From Benincasa hispida (taxonomy: Eukaryota > Streptophyta > Magnoliopsida > Cucurbitales > Cucurbitaceae), in contig NC_052354.1 of assembly GCF_009727055.1 (NCBI RefSeq), positions 55,101,382 to 55,165,381 on the forward strand: a stretch of 64,000 nucleotides of DNA. Direction: 5' to 3'. Below the pieces are notes generated by a model. That model was not told the origin of the DNA. It did not search any database and saw nothing but the letters and a program-made list of their open reading frames with translations. Within the stretch, counting starts at the first letter, position 1. The number at the start of each line of letters is the position of its first letter. Both the position numbers and the translations under genes were made by a program. Positions 12,912-25,436 of the stretch are shown in pieces.

Positions 12912-13508
12912 TGATGCGTTATTTTATACGGTGATTTTATGAAAGGAATTGCGGTAATGGGAAATGCGTTGTACAACAAGTTTTCTCAGCAGAATCCAAG
13001 TATAAATCCTACTGAGTTTCCTGGTAAGTCCAGGATCAAACTCAGGGGCTAAGGAAAACGGTAAACGGTGATAATTTTTAAGAAGACTTTGCGGTAACCA
13101 ATAAATCAAAGAGATTTTTTGGGTTGTTGCTTGCGGTATAAAAAGTATGCGGCGAAGTTAAGACAAGAGTTGATAATACGGAAGATGCGATGAATATGCA
13201 GGGAACGGGTTGAGAAGGAGTTCATCTAACACTTCCTAGGATTGTGTTCATGTTATGCGATCATGCAACACACATGCAATAACAAATCATCTCTCAATGC
13301 AAATGCTACGGCTTCTAGTTCTAGAATGCATGCGATATATGCGATAAAGTCTATAGGACCTACACATAAGCCTCTATTCTTATTTATGCGATGAAAAATG
13401 ACACACACAGAAACAAAGCGACCACATAATATCATAACCTATCTCTAGGGTGTATGCATTGCATGTTGGCAAATAGAGCTTATCTCTAAGTCTCTATCTC
13501 TTGCTTAT
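12912..13508 (-). repeat. Partial Athila LTR (LTR1), 3' end of the outer element
   Basis: Nearly colinear with 42184-42780, sharing the TGATGCGTTATTTTAT start, the CTCAGCAGAATCCAAGTATA block and the frequent GCGAT/GCGTT words. It stops after about 597 bp at ...TCTCTTGCTTAT, where a second LTR of the same family begins at 13509. The remaining two thirds of the LTR are not found elsewhere in continuity, so the nested copy probably recombined away the rest. Confidence 0.8.
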
Positions 13509-15171
13509 TGATATGTTATTTTATGAATGGAAATATGAATGATATGCGTTGATGGATTGCATTGTGCATTCAAGTTTCCCCAGCGGAATTCAAGTGTAAA
13601 TTCCTCTGAGTTTCTTGGTAAGTCCAGGGTCGAACACAGGGACTTGTGAAAATAGTTGCGTTGGTAATGTTTATGAAAACTTTGTGGTAACCAAGTAAAT
13701 AAATAAAGTATGGGTGTGTTGTTGCGTTGATGAAAAAGAAGTAAATAAAGGCAGAGGATTTGAGAAAGATAGTTGTGTTGATAGATGCAATGAGTATGCG
13801 ATGAATGGGTTGAGAAGATTTTTAGCTAGCGTTACTCGGGAATGCGTCAAACTTTGCGATCATGTTACAACCATGCACAGCAAGTCATTTCCCAATGTAA
13901 ATGAGATGCTCCTAAGTCTAGGACGCATGTGTTGAATGCAAAATGCCCATAGAGCTTATTCCTAAGTCTCTACACTTGTCCTATGCGTTGATGCAAAATG
14001 CATGAAAGCAAGGTGACCGCATACAATCATATCTTATTGCTAAGATGCATGCGATGCGTTAATAAAAAATAGTGCTCATTCCTAAGTGCCTATCTCCCGT
14101 TTATGCGTTCTAATCTGGTTCTTCTAAACCTAGATTCTGACCTGACCTTCCCAAGTCTAAATCCTGTCTTTAGACTACCCCCCCGAGTATCTCTAATGAC
14201 GAATGAAGTATACATAAACAAGATAATGCAAAGATGAAGATTCCCTCGTTATGCTAGCTAACTACTTCTCAACCCATTCAACTAATTTAGCTGCTCATGC
14301 ATAAATAACAGAGAGTGAACAGATATAGAGAAAGACATTTCATTCTTATAACTGAGTTGAGTACAAAATGACAATGGAAAGTAAAGGTAGAGAGCCTGGT
14401 AGCAATTCCTTGCTGACCGAGGCTTCTTACACTGAATCTCTATTCTAATCTACAAATGTTCCCGCTTCCACAGGCGTCGGCCCTCTCTCTGTCTTGGAGC
14501 TTCCAGTGCTTTTCTAAGCTTACCAAAACGATCTACCGGCACACCTTCTTCCTCGCGTCCGCCTTAAAATGAAAGAAAACTATGGACAGAGGCGTGACCT
14601 TGTAAAGTGATGAAGTAATCAACTGCTTAACCCCTTCTCTGAAGAATGCACTTGGTATTTATAGAGTTTTCATGGTGAAAGGCAACTTCTCTCTCCCGGT
14701 TGTACAGATGAGACAGCTTTAATTCCTGACTAATGCGCCGGATAATTGTCACCGATAAAGCTGAATGTACTTCGTGACCGTTATCGGCTGTCAACTTAAT
14801 TTGGATTCGACTGCCGTCAACTTTCTGTCCCATCGCTCGTAATTATCCTTTCACCTGGATGCGCCTATCATGTTGCGCTGACCAAGTTGCAGTGATTCTT
14901 CTTGGGCAAATTTGTATGGGCACGATCAACACAAAGTCTTACGGTGAAGTTGTGCTCGACCAATGTATTCCTATGATCGCAATCTCTGCATTGCGTTAAC
15001 GCATATTCTGCACAAAAATGTAAAGATCAACTGCTCTAATGCGTTGGACGCATGCGACCGCAATATATAGAATTTATGCTTAATTGACGCAATTTAACAT
15101 ATTTCATCAATGCAATCTAATATTGTTTAAGAACTTAGTACTATGATAACGTGCATTTCTGCCCATTATCA
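13509..15171 (-). repeat. Full-length Athila LTR1 (3' LTR of a minus-strand copy)
   Basis: This 1663-bp LTR reads TGATAATGGGCAG...CATATCA on the minus strand. It is directly preceded, in element sense, by the polypurine tract AAATTTGGGGGTG at 15184-15172, so it is the 3' LTR of the minus-strand Athila copy running up to 18569. A TATA box (CTATAAATACC on the minus strand) lies at about 14665-14653. The first bases form a hairpin with a GAAA loop. No long ORF is present. Confidence 0.85.
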
Positions 15172-15207
15172 CACCCCCAAATTTAAACAATGCTTGTCCT
15201 CAAGCAT
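15172..15207 (-). promoter_or_regulatory. Polypurine tract and adjacent hairpin of minus-strand Athila copy
   Basis: In element sense, the hairpin ATGCTTG-AGGA-CAAGCAT (15207-15190, perfect 7-bp stem) is followed by AAATTTGGGGGTG and then the LTR. The purine run primes plus-strand DNA synthesis in LTR retrotransposons. The same arrangement occurs at 26714-26749 and 37512-37548. Confidence 0.8.
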
Positions 15208-16439
15208 AAGCTAAAGATTCCTTTAGCAAGTTAACCACAAAGTTTTCTTTCCCTAGATTTCTCAAGGATACTTCGTTCAAATCCTATATGCCAGAATTTC
15301 CTTAAGTCTCATTCAAGTCTCTTCCTAAAATATTTCTAAGACTTAGGAATTGCAAGCTTAACTTTCAAAAGGACTTTACTAAATTCCAGAACATCGCATG
15401 ATTTATTTCAAAAAGAAAATTTTCCTCCGGGGTGTCAAATGATTTATTCTTGCACAAAAATTTTCTTTATTGCTATTTTTTTTCTAACCTTGCGCTGATC
15501 CGAGTGCCTTGCCTTCGTTTTGGCTTGCCCCCACATTTGTCATGCGGACATCCAACTACGAGTAATGCACTCTTTCTCAGACTAAACTCATACCGATTTG
15601 GCAGTGGAGTTGCGATCATTGATTTATGCGTTGATCCTGGTGACTTACTTTCGTTTTGGCTTGTCCCCATGTGTGTCATGTGGACATCCAACTACGGGTA
15701 AGTGTCTTTCACAACTCACTCTTATCAACATGGGTTTCCCATTGCCTTGATAGTGGAGTTGTTATTCTAAAAAATTTATTTTTTTTTCTCATAGCAAGGT
15801 CGAAAATAAATACCTCACCCCCAAATTTAAAATGCGACAATGTCCTCATTGCCAAAAGAAATTAAAATAGGTCATGCAATGGTCATAAAATGCTTGTAAA
15901 GAGAGTTTGAAAGAAAGCTAGCAAACCCCTAACTTCTAGAAATATTTCCTGAGATGACTATCTTAAGATTAAGTTGACTCTGATGTATACGAAATACATG
16001 GAAGTATATTTTTCATCATTGAAATCATACTTGGCAAAGAAACAACATGCGGTGAACTACTAAATTTATCTACTTGTCAAATGATTGCAGTAATCAAAGA
16101 GGATGCGGTGATAAAGCTTTGAAAAGTGAAATGCAATGTGATAGCGCAAAATTTGAAATAAAGATAAGGAAGAGTACACCCCCAAATTTTGCGTTGTCGC
16201 CCGCATTGTGTATTGATGCATCCATCCTTGTGGCGATCTTTGCTCCTATGGATTGCAGTGATGGAGTGAGGTCATTTGTTTCTTCACAATCCTGTGCCTT
16301 AATCCTTGTAAACACACAAAGAGAGGGTCAAATGATTTTAAAACAAAACAACAAGTTTTTTTTTTTTAGAGAAGGAAATAAGTGAAATACAGATAATAGT
16401 AAAGTGACGAAGAATTAAATGTTCAAGAGTTAAGTAAGG
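15208..16439 (-). other. Athila 3' untranslated region with two conserved hairpins
   Basis: Non-coding stretch between the integrase stop region and the polypurine tract. It holds two copies of the repeated hairpin described in the findings (15555-15520 and 15691-15656 in element sense) and a T-run at about 16358-16370. That run matches the A-run at 25659-25683 in the plus-strand copy. Small open frames here are not conserved between copies and I do not call them genes. Confidence 0.65.
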
Positions 16440-18569
16440 GATAGTCCGGGTTTTTCAACTTTTCGGAGACTGTTTCTGGCCTCTAAATCTCCTCTGCAAT
16501 ATGCCTTGATCCATTGTCTATTAACTTTAAATGTTCAACTGCCATCCTCGGTGATCAGTTCCACCACGCCATGTGGAAATATTGCTTTGATGATGAAGGG
16601 ACCGAACCAGCGCGATTTTATTTTTCCCGGGAAGAGCCACAATCTCAAATTGAAGAGTAAGACGTTTTGCCCGACTTGGAGGTTTCTAGTGCATATGCGT
16701 TTATCATGCCAGCGCTTGGTGTGCTCTTTATAAATCTTCACATTCTCATATGCGTTGACCCTCCATTCTTCTAGCTCGACCAGCTGTAGTTTTTGCACTT
16801 CCTCTGCTTTCTTCAAATCAAAATTCAGTTTCTTGACCGCCCACAATGCTTTATACTCCAGCTCCAAAGGAAAATGACACGTCTTGCCAAATACCAACGC
16901 ATAGGGGGACATACCTATTGGTGTTTTAAATGCAGTTCGATATGCACACAACGCATCATAAAGCTTCATTGCCCAATCCTTTCGCGAAGGTTTTACTACC
17001 TTCTCAAGTATCAATTTAATTTCACGATTGGCACTTTAGCCTGGCTATTTGTTTGCGGATGGTATGTGGTGGCCACCTTGTGAAGGATATTATATTTGCG
17101 CAGATCCTTCATCACTTATGATGGCACGGGGAGTGCCAAAACGAGTGAAAATATTTTTCTTGAGGAACTGAGAGACTACCGCCGCATCACTTGCGGCGCA
17201 TGCAATTACCTCTACCCACTTGGAAACGTAATCGACGACCAATAAGATATAATTCTTGCCATGCGAAGGAGGGAATGGTCCCATGAAATTAATCCCCCAG
17301 ACGTCAAATAATTCCAGCTCCAAGATAGTGTTCATTGGCATTGCGTTCTTTCATGAAATGTTGTCGGTCCGTTGACACCGATCACAGTTCATTGCGTAGT
17401 CAGCAGCATCCTTAAATAATAAAGGCCAAAAGAATCCACTTTGCAAAACTTTAGCTACAGTGTGTTGCCCTCCAAAGTGCCCTCCATATGACGAATCATG
17501 GCACAGTGACAATATGCATTGTTGGGCAGCATTTGGTACGCATAATCGAATGATTTGGTTTGCACCTCTTTTATATAAATTCAACTCATCCCAATAATAG
17601 TGTTTGCATTCATGCTTGAGCTTCCTCTGTTGATGGTAGGTTTAATCTTCAGGCAATTGTTCACAAACCAAATAATTAACGATGTCCGTATACCAGGGAA
17701 ATTCTTATATGTGGAACAGCTTCTCGTCCGAGAACACGGAACTCATCTCAGATTCATTGCGGTCAACCTCAGGATTTTCGAATCTGGACAAGTGATCCGC
17801 AACTTGATTCCCTGTCCCTTTCCGATCAATTATCTCAATATCGAATTCTTGAAGGAGGAGAACCCATCTGATCAATCTCGACTTTGCATCTTTTTTTTAC
17901 ATTAAATATTTGATTGTCGATTGATCAATGTGAATGAGTACCTTTTCCCAATAGATATGCCCTGAATTTCTCCAATGCAAAAATCACAGCCAGGAGTTCT
18001 TTTTCAGTGGTGGTATAATTTATTTAAGTAGGGTTTAGAGTTTTACTCGCACATGCGATGGGGTGCAAAATGGTTTTCTTCTTTTGCACTAATGCAGCCC
18101 CACATCGCGTACCCGCTTGCGTCGCACATGATTTCAAATGGCGTTGTCCAATCCAACACAATTAGTACGGGCACGGTTATCAGCGCATCTTTTAATACTC
18201 TGAATGCGTTGAGGCAATTGTTGTCAAACTCAAATTTTCTATCCGCCTCTAACAACGCACTCAGTAGTCGTGCTATTTTAGAAAAGTCCTTAACAAATCG
18301 TCTATAGAATCCAGCATGCCCCAAGAAGCTTCGCACAGCCTTCACGCTGGTTGGAGGTGGGAGTTTTTCAATTGCTTCAATCTTTACTTTGTCCACCTCC
18401 AACCCTTTTCAGGAGACTTTGTGTCCCAACACTATACCCTCTTTCACCATGAGGTGACATTTTTCACAGTTGAGCACCAAGTTCGTCTCTTAACATCTTT
18501 TCAGAATTTTCACCAAATTAGCCAGACAGACTTCATAAGTGTTCCCATAAACGGAGAAGTCATCCATAA
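16440..18569 (-). pseudogene. Athila pol remnant: RT end, RNase H, integrase
   Basis: Minus-strand Ty3/gypsy pol of the Athila lineage, the sister copy of 22566-25436. Element order from the right: FMDD (18569-18558), the connection motif [16 protein letters not shown] (about 18340), RNase H start CDASGYAMWG (about 18110), zinc-binding [14 protein letters not shown]...CDRCQ (17500-17365), integrase [14 protein letters not shown] and IISDEGS (17310-17095), and C-terminal [18 protein letters not shown] (about 16915). Several frameshifts and stops separate the pieces, and the integrase lacks part of its core after ISDEGS. It ends exactly at FMDD, where a plus-strand LTR starts in head-to-head orientation. 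Confidence 0.9.
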
Positions 18570-20082
18570 AATAGTTAACTTTTGTGTTTTTATGCAGAAT
18601 ATGCATTGACACAAGGTGAAAAGCGCGATCACAAGAAATCAACGGTCGAGCGTAGCATTATCGTAAGGTTGTGATTTGTGTTCATAAACTTCTGCTCAAG
18701 AAGGATTACCGCATAGAGCCGGCGCAACTTGGTGGGCACATCTGGGTGAAAGGCATAATTAATCACGATGGGACAGAAAGCTAATGACGGTCAAATCTGA
18801 ATTAATTTGACAAGCTGCTAACGATAACAAGTACATTCAGCCAACACATCAATTGGAGAATTAAGACCATCCCATCTGTGCAATCATAAGAGAGAAGCTG
18901 CCCTTCACCCCGAAGCTCTATAAATACCGAAGGCATCCTTCAGAAAAGGGGTTCAGCAAGTTCGGTTCTTTTTGTTCATAGTTTAGCTTTGTCCATAGTT
19001 TTCCTTTGCATTTTAAGGCGAAAGCGAGAAAAGGAGGTTGTGCCGATATATTGTTCCGATGAGCTCGGGAGAGTGTCGGAAGCATCAAGATCAGAGAAAG
19101 GGCCAGCTCCTGCGGAAGCAGGAATATCTTTTGAACCGAATAGAGTTGCCAATGTAAAAGCCTTGGGCAGCAAGAGATTGCTACCAGGCTCTCTACCTTT
19201 ATCTTCCATTGTTATTTTTTATTCAAACTCATTTATAGAAATGAAATTTACTTCTCTATATCTGTTCACTCTTTGTTATTTATGCATGAGTAGCTAAATC
19301 TGTTGAATGGATTAAGAGGCACTTAGCTAGCATAACTGGGGATCTTCATTCTATGCGTTTATCTTGTATTATGTATGCTTCATTCGTCCATTAGAGATAC
19401 TTGGGAGGGTAGTCTAAGGATAGGATCTAGGCTTCGAAAAGTCAGGATAGAATCTAGGCTCGAGAGAGTCAGATTAGAACACATAATCAAGAGATAGGAG
19501 CTTAGGAATAAGCACTGTTTGCTATTAACGCATCGCATGCATCCTAAAGATAGCATATGATCGTGTGCGGTCACCTTGTCTTTGTGTGCATCTTGCATCA
19601 TCGCATAGGAAAAGAGTAGAGACTTAGGGATAAGCTCTACAGACACTTTTGCATTCAACACATGCGTCCTAGACTTAGGAGCACCGCATTTGCATTGAAA
19701 AATGACTTGTTGTGCATGGGTGTAGCATGATCGCATAGTCTGACGCATTCCCAGGTAACGCTAGTTAAAGACCTTCTCATCCCATTCCTCCGCATACTCA
19801 GTGCATCTATCGTATACTCAAACTTTTCTCAAATCCACCGAATTTATTTATTTCATTACCACAATCAACAATCACAACAACTATTGATTTACTTGGTTAC
19901 CGCAAAGTCTTTCTGAGAAATTACCACCACATATTGTTTTCCCAAGTCCCTGAGTTCGACCCTGGACTTACCAGAAAACTCAGTAGGGTTTACACTTGGA
20001 TTCCACTGAGAAAATTTGATTGCTCAACGCAACTCCATTACCGCATTTCATCCATAATTTCATCTCATAAAATAACGCATCA
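18569..20082 (+). repeat. 5' LTR (LTR1) of the plus-strand Athila element, 5'-truncated
   Basis: Matches the 3' LTR at 26750-28410 from about its base 135 onward, so the terminal hairpin and first part of U3 are missing. It contains the TATA box CTCTATAAATACC at 18916-18928 and ends ...AATAACGCATCA directly before the primer site. The lost 5' end is replaced by minus-strand pol, so this copy may be recombinant or misassembled there. Confidence 0.85.
18916..18928 (+). promoter_or_regulatory. LTR TATA box
   Basis: CTCTATAAATACC inside LTR1 is kept at 27256-27268, and in inverted form at about 14653-14665. LTR2 has the related CCTATAAATAGCC at 29282 and 38099. The position in the middle of each LTR fits the U3/R boundary from which element RNA starts. 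Confidence 0.7.
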
Positions 20083-20088
20083 AGTTTT

Positions 20089-20106
20089 TGGCGCCGTTGT
20101 CGAGGA
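20089..20106 (+). other. Primer-binding site, tRNA-Asp type
   Basis: TGGCGCCGTTGTCGAGGA follows the LTR end after AGTTTT. It differs by two bases from the complement of the 3' end of plant tRNA-Asp, the primer typical of Athila elements. Related copies are at 28417-28434, 42159-42176 (minus), 47499-47516 (minus) and, more degenerate, 30618-30635. Confidence 0.85.
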
Positions 20107-20249
20107 CTTCGGCAAATCAGTGTGCTAACGGTAATTTTTCTGATTTCTTTGCAGACTCTCAATCTCTGGCGAATTAGGACCCGGAGATTGAGAGGACGTT
20201 TAGAAGGATATTAAGAGGCCGCCAACAACAATAGCCAAATAAAGAAGAT

Positions 20250-21557
20250 ATGACGGAGCAGCCTAGAAACGGAGCACCAAACGAAAACAACGTCATGGTG
20301 AATCCAATCCTCCTAGCAAACGATTGTAATAGGCCCATTAGGGACTATGCATCGCCAAAGCTCTATGATTTCTCTCCAGGAATCATGAGGCCTACCCTCG
20401 ATGGAAGTCGATTCGACATGAAGCCGGTGATGCTACAGATGATCCAGACTGCAGGACAATTCAGAGGAAGGCGTGGCGAGGACCCGCACGCCCACCTCCG
20501 TAACTTTATAGAAATATGCAATACTTTATTGTTACCGAACATCTCTACCGAAGAAGTTCGACTAACTCTATTTCCATTTTCTCTATGTGATCAGGCAAGA
20601 AAATGGGTGTGTTCCCTCGAGCCGGGAGAGATCACTTCATGGGAACAGGTCGTAGAGAAGTTCATGAAGAAATATTTTCCACCTACTGAGAATGTTTGAC
20701 GAAGGAAATTAATAACTAATTTTGAACAAGACATGGACGAATCGCTCAACGATGCCTGGGCGAGGTTTAAGCGGTTGGTTAGGGACTGTCCACACAATGG
20801 ATCGTCAGACAGCCTTCAGATGGAAATCTTTTATCACGATTTAAATCCCGCTTCGCAAATCGCTGCCAATGTGGTAGTCGCTAGTGGTCTGCTGGAAAAG
20901 ACGTATGACGAGGCTAAGAACATCTTGGATTGTATCTCTAAAAACCACGAGGATTGGAGAGAGAGTGATCAAAGATTGAGAATCAAGGATAACGATGCAA
21001 GTAGTGGTGCTATTGCTTCACTACAGAATCAAATGACCGCAATGATGAACCTGATTCAAGGAATCGCGATCAACAGTCCAACACCGCAAACGGGGCAAGT
21101 AAAAGCAATTAATCAAAACACCACAAGGTGTGCGACTTGCGGTGACAGACACGCAATGGAAGAATGCCCACAGAATCCATAGTCTATTTACTTTATGAAA
21201 AATAATCCATTTTCTAATACCTACAACCCCAGGTGGAGAAACCACCCCAATTTTGCATGGAAGAATCAGCAGCAGAATTTCCAATCTGTGGCGCAAAAAG
21301 AACGGCCACATGGATTCTTCCCACGAAATAATGGTCAGACAAGCAGTCAAGCCAGTAGCTCGCAACCACCGCAATCTTCCTCCTTGGAAAGCTTATTGAA
21401 GCAGTATATAGAGAAAAACGAAACTGTCCTTCAAAGTCAGGCTACATCCATCCGTAATATAGAATTACAGATGAGCCAGATTGCAAGCGAGCTAAAGAAT
21501 AGACCGCAAGGGGCTCTGCCGAGTTCAACAGAACTCCCACCCAACCCGGGGGATTAG
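20250..21557 (+). pseudogene. Athila gag (stops and a frameshift)
   Basis: Capsid/nucleocapsid gene of the plus-strand Athila element, starting at the first ATG after the leader (MTEQPRNGAPNENN). The core has GEDPHAHLRNFIEICNTLLL, RLTLFPFSLCDQARKWVCSL and a W..V.KFMKKYFPP helix, the usual plant retrotransposon gag signature. A short zinc motif CATCGDRHAMEEC lies at about 21129-21167. In-frame stops occur at about 20698 (TGA) and 21180 (TAG), with the frame otherwise continuous from 20250 to 21557. There a missing G shifts the frame before the protease. The same site has an extra G in the copy near 39660. Confidence 0.9.
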
Positions 21558-22520
21558 GTAAAGAGCAATGTCAGGTTGTGACATTGCAGAATGGAAAAAC
21601 TGTGGAGGGAGAAAGAAAGAAGTCTAGCCGGACTGCTCCCATTGCATTGGAACCTGAAATTGCGTTGACTCCAGAAGAAGAAAGAGAAAAAGAAGTGATA
21701 GAGCTAGAAGTTGCGTCCACCTCAAAGCCGACAGAAAAGAGGACCGTGAGAGTGCAATTTCCACCTTTCCTTCAGAGGCTCAGAAAGAAAAAGAATGACG
21801 AGGTACAGTACCAATGCTTCCTGTCTATGTTAAAACAATTACATATTAATATTTTGTTCAATGAAGCGATTCAGAAGATGTCTGCTTATGCGAAGTTTCT
21901 GAAGAATATGGTAACTAAGAAAAGGGGCACTGGTAAGTTTACCACGGTGGCTTTAACACAGAGTTCAAAATCAATAATTCCACCGAAGATGAGCGATCCT
22001 GGGAGCTTTACTATACCTTGCTCCATTGGAGGACTGTACATCGGGCAAGCATTGTGTGACCTTGGAGCCGGCATCAATTTAATGCCTCTATCGATCTTTA
22101 AGCAGCTGAATATGGGGCAACTTGTACCCACGACTGTGACTCTCCAACTGGCCGATAGATCTCTGGTGCATCCAGAGGGGAAGGTGAAGGACGTGCTGAT
22201 TACCATTGACAAATTTATATTACCATCCGACTTCATCATCTTAGATTACAAAGCCGCAAAGATGTGCCCATCATCCTGGGGTGACCATTTTTATCAACAG
22301 GTCATGCCCAGATTGATGTACACAAAGGAGATGTCACTTTGAACATAAATGGATAGAAGCTCAAGTTCAACATCATCCGTGCCATGAAGTTTCCTGACGA
22401 CAAAGACCTAAATAAATCTGATGACGACCAGAGTTTAAATGAAGATGAGAAATTTGACAATGAAAATGAAGATGAGGATGCAAGCGCATCCATTGCGACA
22501 TGTAATGCGATCTAGAAAAA
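21558..22520 (+). pseudogene. Athila aspartic protease region
   Basis: Retropepsin-like domain between gag and RT. The ORF 21578-22342 contains the active-site motif ALCDLGAGINLMPLSIFK (catalytic Asp kept) and the flap/body TVTLQLADRSLVHPEGK. The conserved VPIILGRPFL end has been lost to a frameshift near 22260, after which the coding sense continues in another frame to about 22515 (acidic DDDQSLNEDEKF tail). Protease would cleave the Athila polyprotein. A better-preserved copy with LGRPFLSKGHAQI is at 39938-40494. Confidence 0.85.
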
Positions 22521-22565
22521 AAAAACAAGGAAGAAGAGATTATCGCAACCCAAGAAGAAGAGCCA

Positions 22566-24212
22566 ATGAAAAATGAAGAAAGAAAAACAACACAACCATC
22601 CCTTAAAGAACCACCAACAATAGAGTTGAAGACCCTGCCAAATCATCTAAAGTATGCATTTTTGGGGCAGAATGAGAAGTTGCCAATTATTATTTCCTCT
22701 GAAATTGACGAAGACCAGGAGAATGCGTTGATGAGCATTCTGAGGAAATATGTGCGAGCAATTGGCTGGACGCTCGCAGAATCCGAGGAATTAGCCCTAC
22801 ATATTGTATGCACCACATTCGTCTCGAAGAAGACCACAAGGCATTGATCAAATATCAGCGCAGACTCAACCCTGCGATGAAAGAGATCGTTAAAAAGGAG
22901 ATCATCAAGTGGTTAGATACGAGCATTATTTATCTGATAGCAGACAACACGTGGGTCAGCCTCGTGCAGTGCATGCCAAAAAAATATGGCATGACGGTAG
23001 TCCCTAACGAAAATAATGAGCTGATAACGCAAGGATCGTCACCAATTTGCGTATTTGCATAGACTACCGCAAGCTGAATGCGGCAATGAAGAAAGATCAT
23101 TTCCCTCTACCGTTCTTTGACTAAATGCTAGATCGTCTAGCCATAAATGATTTTTGCTGCTTTCTGGATGGCTATGCCAGGTATAACCAGATTATGATTG
23201 CTCCAGAAGATCAGGACAAGACCACATTCACTGCCTATATGGGACTATTGCTTTTCCCCGCATGTCGTTCGGCCTCTGTAATACGCCGAGCACGTTCCAA
23301 CGGTGCATGATGGTCATCTTTTCAGACTATCTTGAGGACTCTGTTGAAATCTTCATGGACGACTTCTCTGTCTATGGGCACACCTATGAAGTCTGTCTAG
23401 CCAACCTGGAGAAGATACTGAAAAAGATGCGAGGAGACGAATCTCATTTTAACTGGGAAAAATGCCATTTTATGGTGAAGGAGGGCATTGTGATGAGGCA
23501 CAAGGTTTCTCGGGACGGGTTGGAAGTGGATAAAGCAAAAATAGAAGCAATTGAAAAACTCCCACCTCCAATAAATGTAAAGGTTGTTAGGAGTTTCTTG
23601 GGGCATGCCGGATTCTATAGATGTTTTGTCAAGGATTTCTCAAAAATAGCTCGACCGCTGAGTGCGTTGTTGGAAGCGGATAGGAAATTTGACTTTGATG
23701 ATAATTGCTGCAAAGCATTCATGATTTTAAAGAACGCATTGACGACTGCACCCGTTTTGACTGCGTCAGATTGGACACTTCCTTTTGAAATAATGTGCGA
23801 TGCAAGCGGGTATGCATTGGGAGCTGTACTAGCACAGAAGAGAAAAACAATCTTGCATCCCATCGCATATGCAAGTAAGACTTTAAACCCTGCTCAGACT
23901 AATTACACCACCACAGAAAAAGAGCTGCTTGCAATAATATTTGCGTTAGAAAAGTTCAGAGCATATCTGCTGGGAACAAAAGTGCTCATCCATACTAACC
24001 ACTCGGTAATAAAATATCTAATGACGAAGAAGGACGAAAAGGCAAGGCTGATCAGATGGGTTCTCCTCCTTCAAGAATTCGATATGGAAATAATTGACTG
24101 CAAGGGGACAGAGAACCAAGTTGCGGATCATTTATCCATATTGGAAAATCCGGAGGTTGACTGCAAGAAGTTAGAGGTGAGCGCAGTGTTTCCAGATGAG
24201 CAGCTGTTTTAG
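22566..24212 (+). pseudogene. Athila reverse transcriptase and RNase H
   Basis: The N-terminal RT (LKTLPNHLKYAFLG, about 22631) and fingers/palm are in several frames up to about 23260. An open stretch then runs 23262-24212 with [16 protein letters not shown], the catalytic [25 protein letters not shown], and RNase [21 protein letters not shown] and NQVADHLS. The usual TDH aspartate of RNase H is Asn ([10 protein letters not shown]), so RNase H is probably inactive even where open. Stops and shifts lie near 22847, 23062 and 23250. Reverse transcriptase copies element RNA and RNase H degrades it. Confidence 0.9.
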
Positions 24213-24371
24213 ATTGAAGAAGTGCCATGGTATGCTGACATAGTCAACTATCTGGTTTGCAAGCAATTTCCTAAAGATTATACCTACCATCAACAGAAGA
24301 AGCTCAAACATGAATGAAAATATTATTATTGGGATGAGCCGAATCTTTATAAGAGGGGGTCAGACCAGGTT

Positions 24372-25436
24372 ATGCGACTATGTGTACCAGAAGCTGCTCA
24401 TCAACGCATATTATTGCAATGTCATGATTCACCATATGGTGGACACTTTGGAGGGCAGCACACCGTAGGAAAATTCTTAAAAAGTGGGTTCTATTGGCCA
24501 AAAATATTTAAGGATGTCAGAGACTACGCAATGAAGTGTGATCGGTGCCAATGCACGGGTAACATTTCATGGAAACATGCAATGCCCATGAACATCATTC
24601 TAGAATTAGAGTTGTTCGACGTTTGGGGCATTAATTTCATGGGACCATTCCCACCTTCGAATGGTCACAAGTATATTCTGCTAGTCGTCGATTATGTGTC
24701 CAAGTGGGTAGAAGCAATAGCATGCGCCACAAGTGACGCGGCAATAGTCTCCAAATTCTTGAAGAAAAATATTTTCACGCGTTTTGGCACTCCTCATGCC
24801 ATAATAAGTGACAAAGGCTCCCACTTTGGCAATTACTCTGTCAAAAATCTGCTGCTGAAATATAATATCCTCCACAAAGTGGCCACCGCATACCATCTGC
24901 AGACGAATGGTCAAGCCGAAGTATCCAATCGAGAGATCAAGCTGATACTTGAGAAGGTAATAAGGCCTTCGCGAAAGGATTGGGCAACAAAGCTCGACGA
25001 TGCGTTGTGGGCATACCGGACGACATTTAAGACACCCATAGGTATGTCTTCGTATGCGTTGGTATTTGGTAAAGCATGTCATTTGCCATTGGAGCATAAG
25101 GCGCTGTGGGTGGTGAAGAAACTTAACTTTGATTTACAAGCAACAGGGGATGCAAGAAAGCTACAACTGGTCGAGCTTGATGAGTGGAGAATGCAAGCTT
25201 ATGAAAATGCCAAAATATACAAAGAACGAGCAAAACGGTGGCATGACATCAGGCTATGTGATAAAAATCTCCATGTGGGACAAAAGGTCTTGCTCTTTAA
25301 TTCACGGCTACGGCTCTTTCCTGGCAAGTTAAAGTTGCGTTGGTCCGGACCCTTCATCATTAAAGAAATGTTCCAGCACGGTGCGGTGGAGCTGATTACC
25401 AAGGATGGAATCCGTACATTTAAGGTTAATGGATAG
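24372..25436 (+). CDS. Athila integrase (open, catalytic triad kept)
   Basis: A 354-codon open frame, the best-preserved retroelement coding segment here. It holds a zinc-binding HHCC module ([14 protein letters not shown] ... CDRCQ, residues about 15-60). The catalytic core keeps Asp in [12 protein letters not shown] (about 80), Asp in IISDKGSHF (about 140) and Glu in [12 protein letters not shown] (about 180). [18 protein letters not shown] follows, then a C-terminal SH3-like segment ending RTFKVNG. It lacks its own start and is normally part of pol; a stop and a short out-of-frame stretch (24213-24371) separate it from RNase H. The function by family is insertion of element cDNA. Being in a truncated pol, it is unlikely to be expressed correctly. 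Confidence 0.85.
   Translation: MRLCVPEAAHQRILLQCHDSPYGGHFGGQHTVGKFLKSGFYWPKIFKDVRDYAMKCDRCQCTGNISWKHAMPMNIILELELFDVWGINFMGPFPPSNGHKYILLVVDYVSKWVEAIACATSDAAIVSKFLKKNIFTRFGTPHAIISDKGSHFGNYSVKNLLLKYNILHKVATAYHLQTNGQAEVSNREIKLILEKVIRPSRKDWATKLDDALWAYRTTFKTPIGMSSYALVFGKACHLPLEHKALWVVKKLNFDLQATGDARKLQLVELDEWRMQAYENAKIYKERAKRWHDIRLCDKNLHVGQKVLLFNSRLRLFPGKLKLRWSGPFIIKEMFQHGAVELITKDGIRTFKVNG

Noticed and set aside
16074..16385. Small ORFs in the Athila 3' regions (also 25695-25984, 36876-37400)
   Set aside because: Frames are not conserved between element copies. Conservation instead follows the hairpins.
20089..20106. tRNA gene
   Set aside because: Only the 18-nt primer complement is present. No cloverleaf or A/B boxes follow at this or the other PBS sites.
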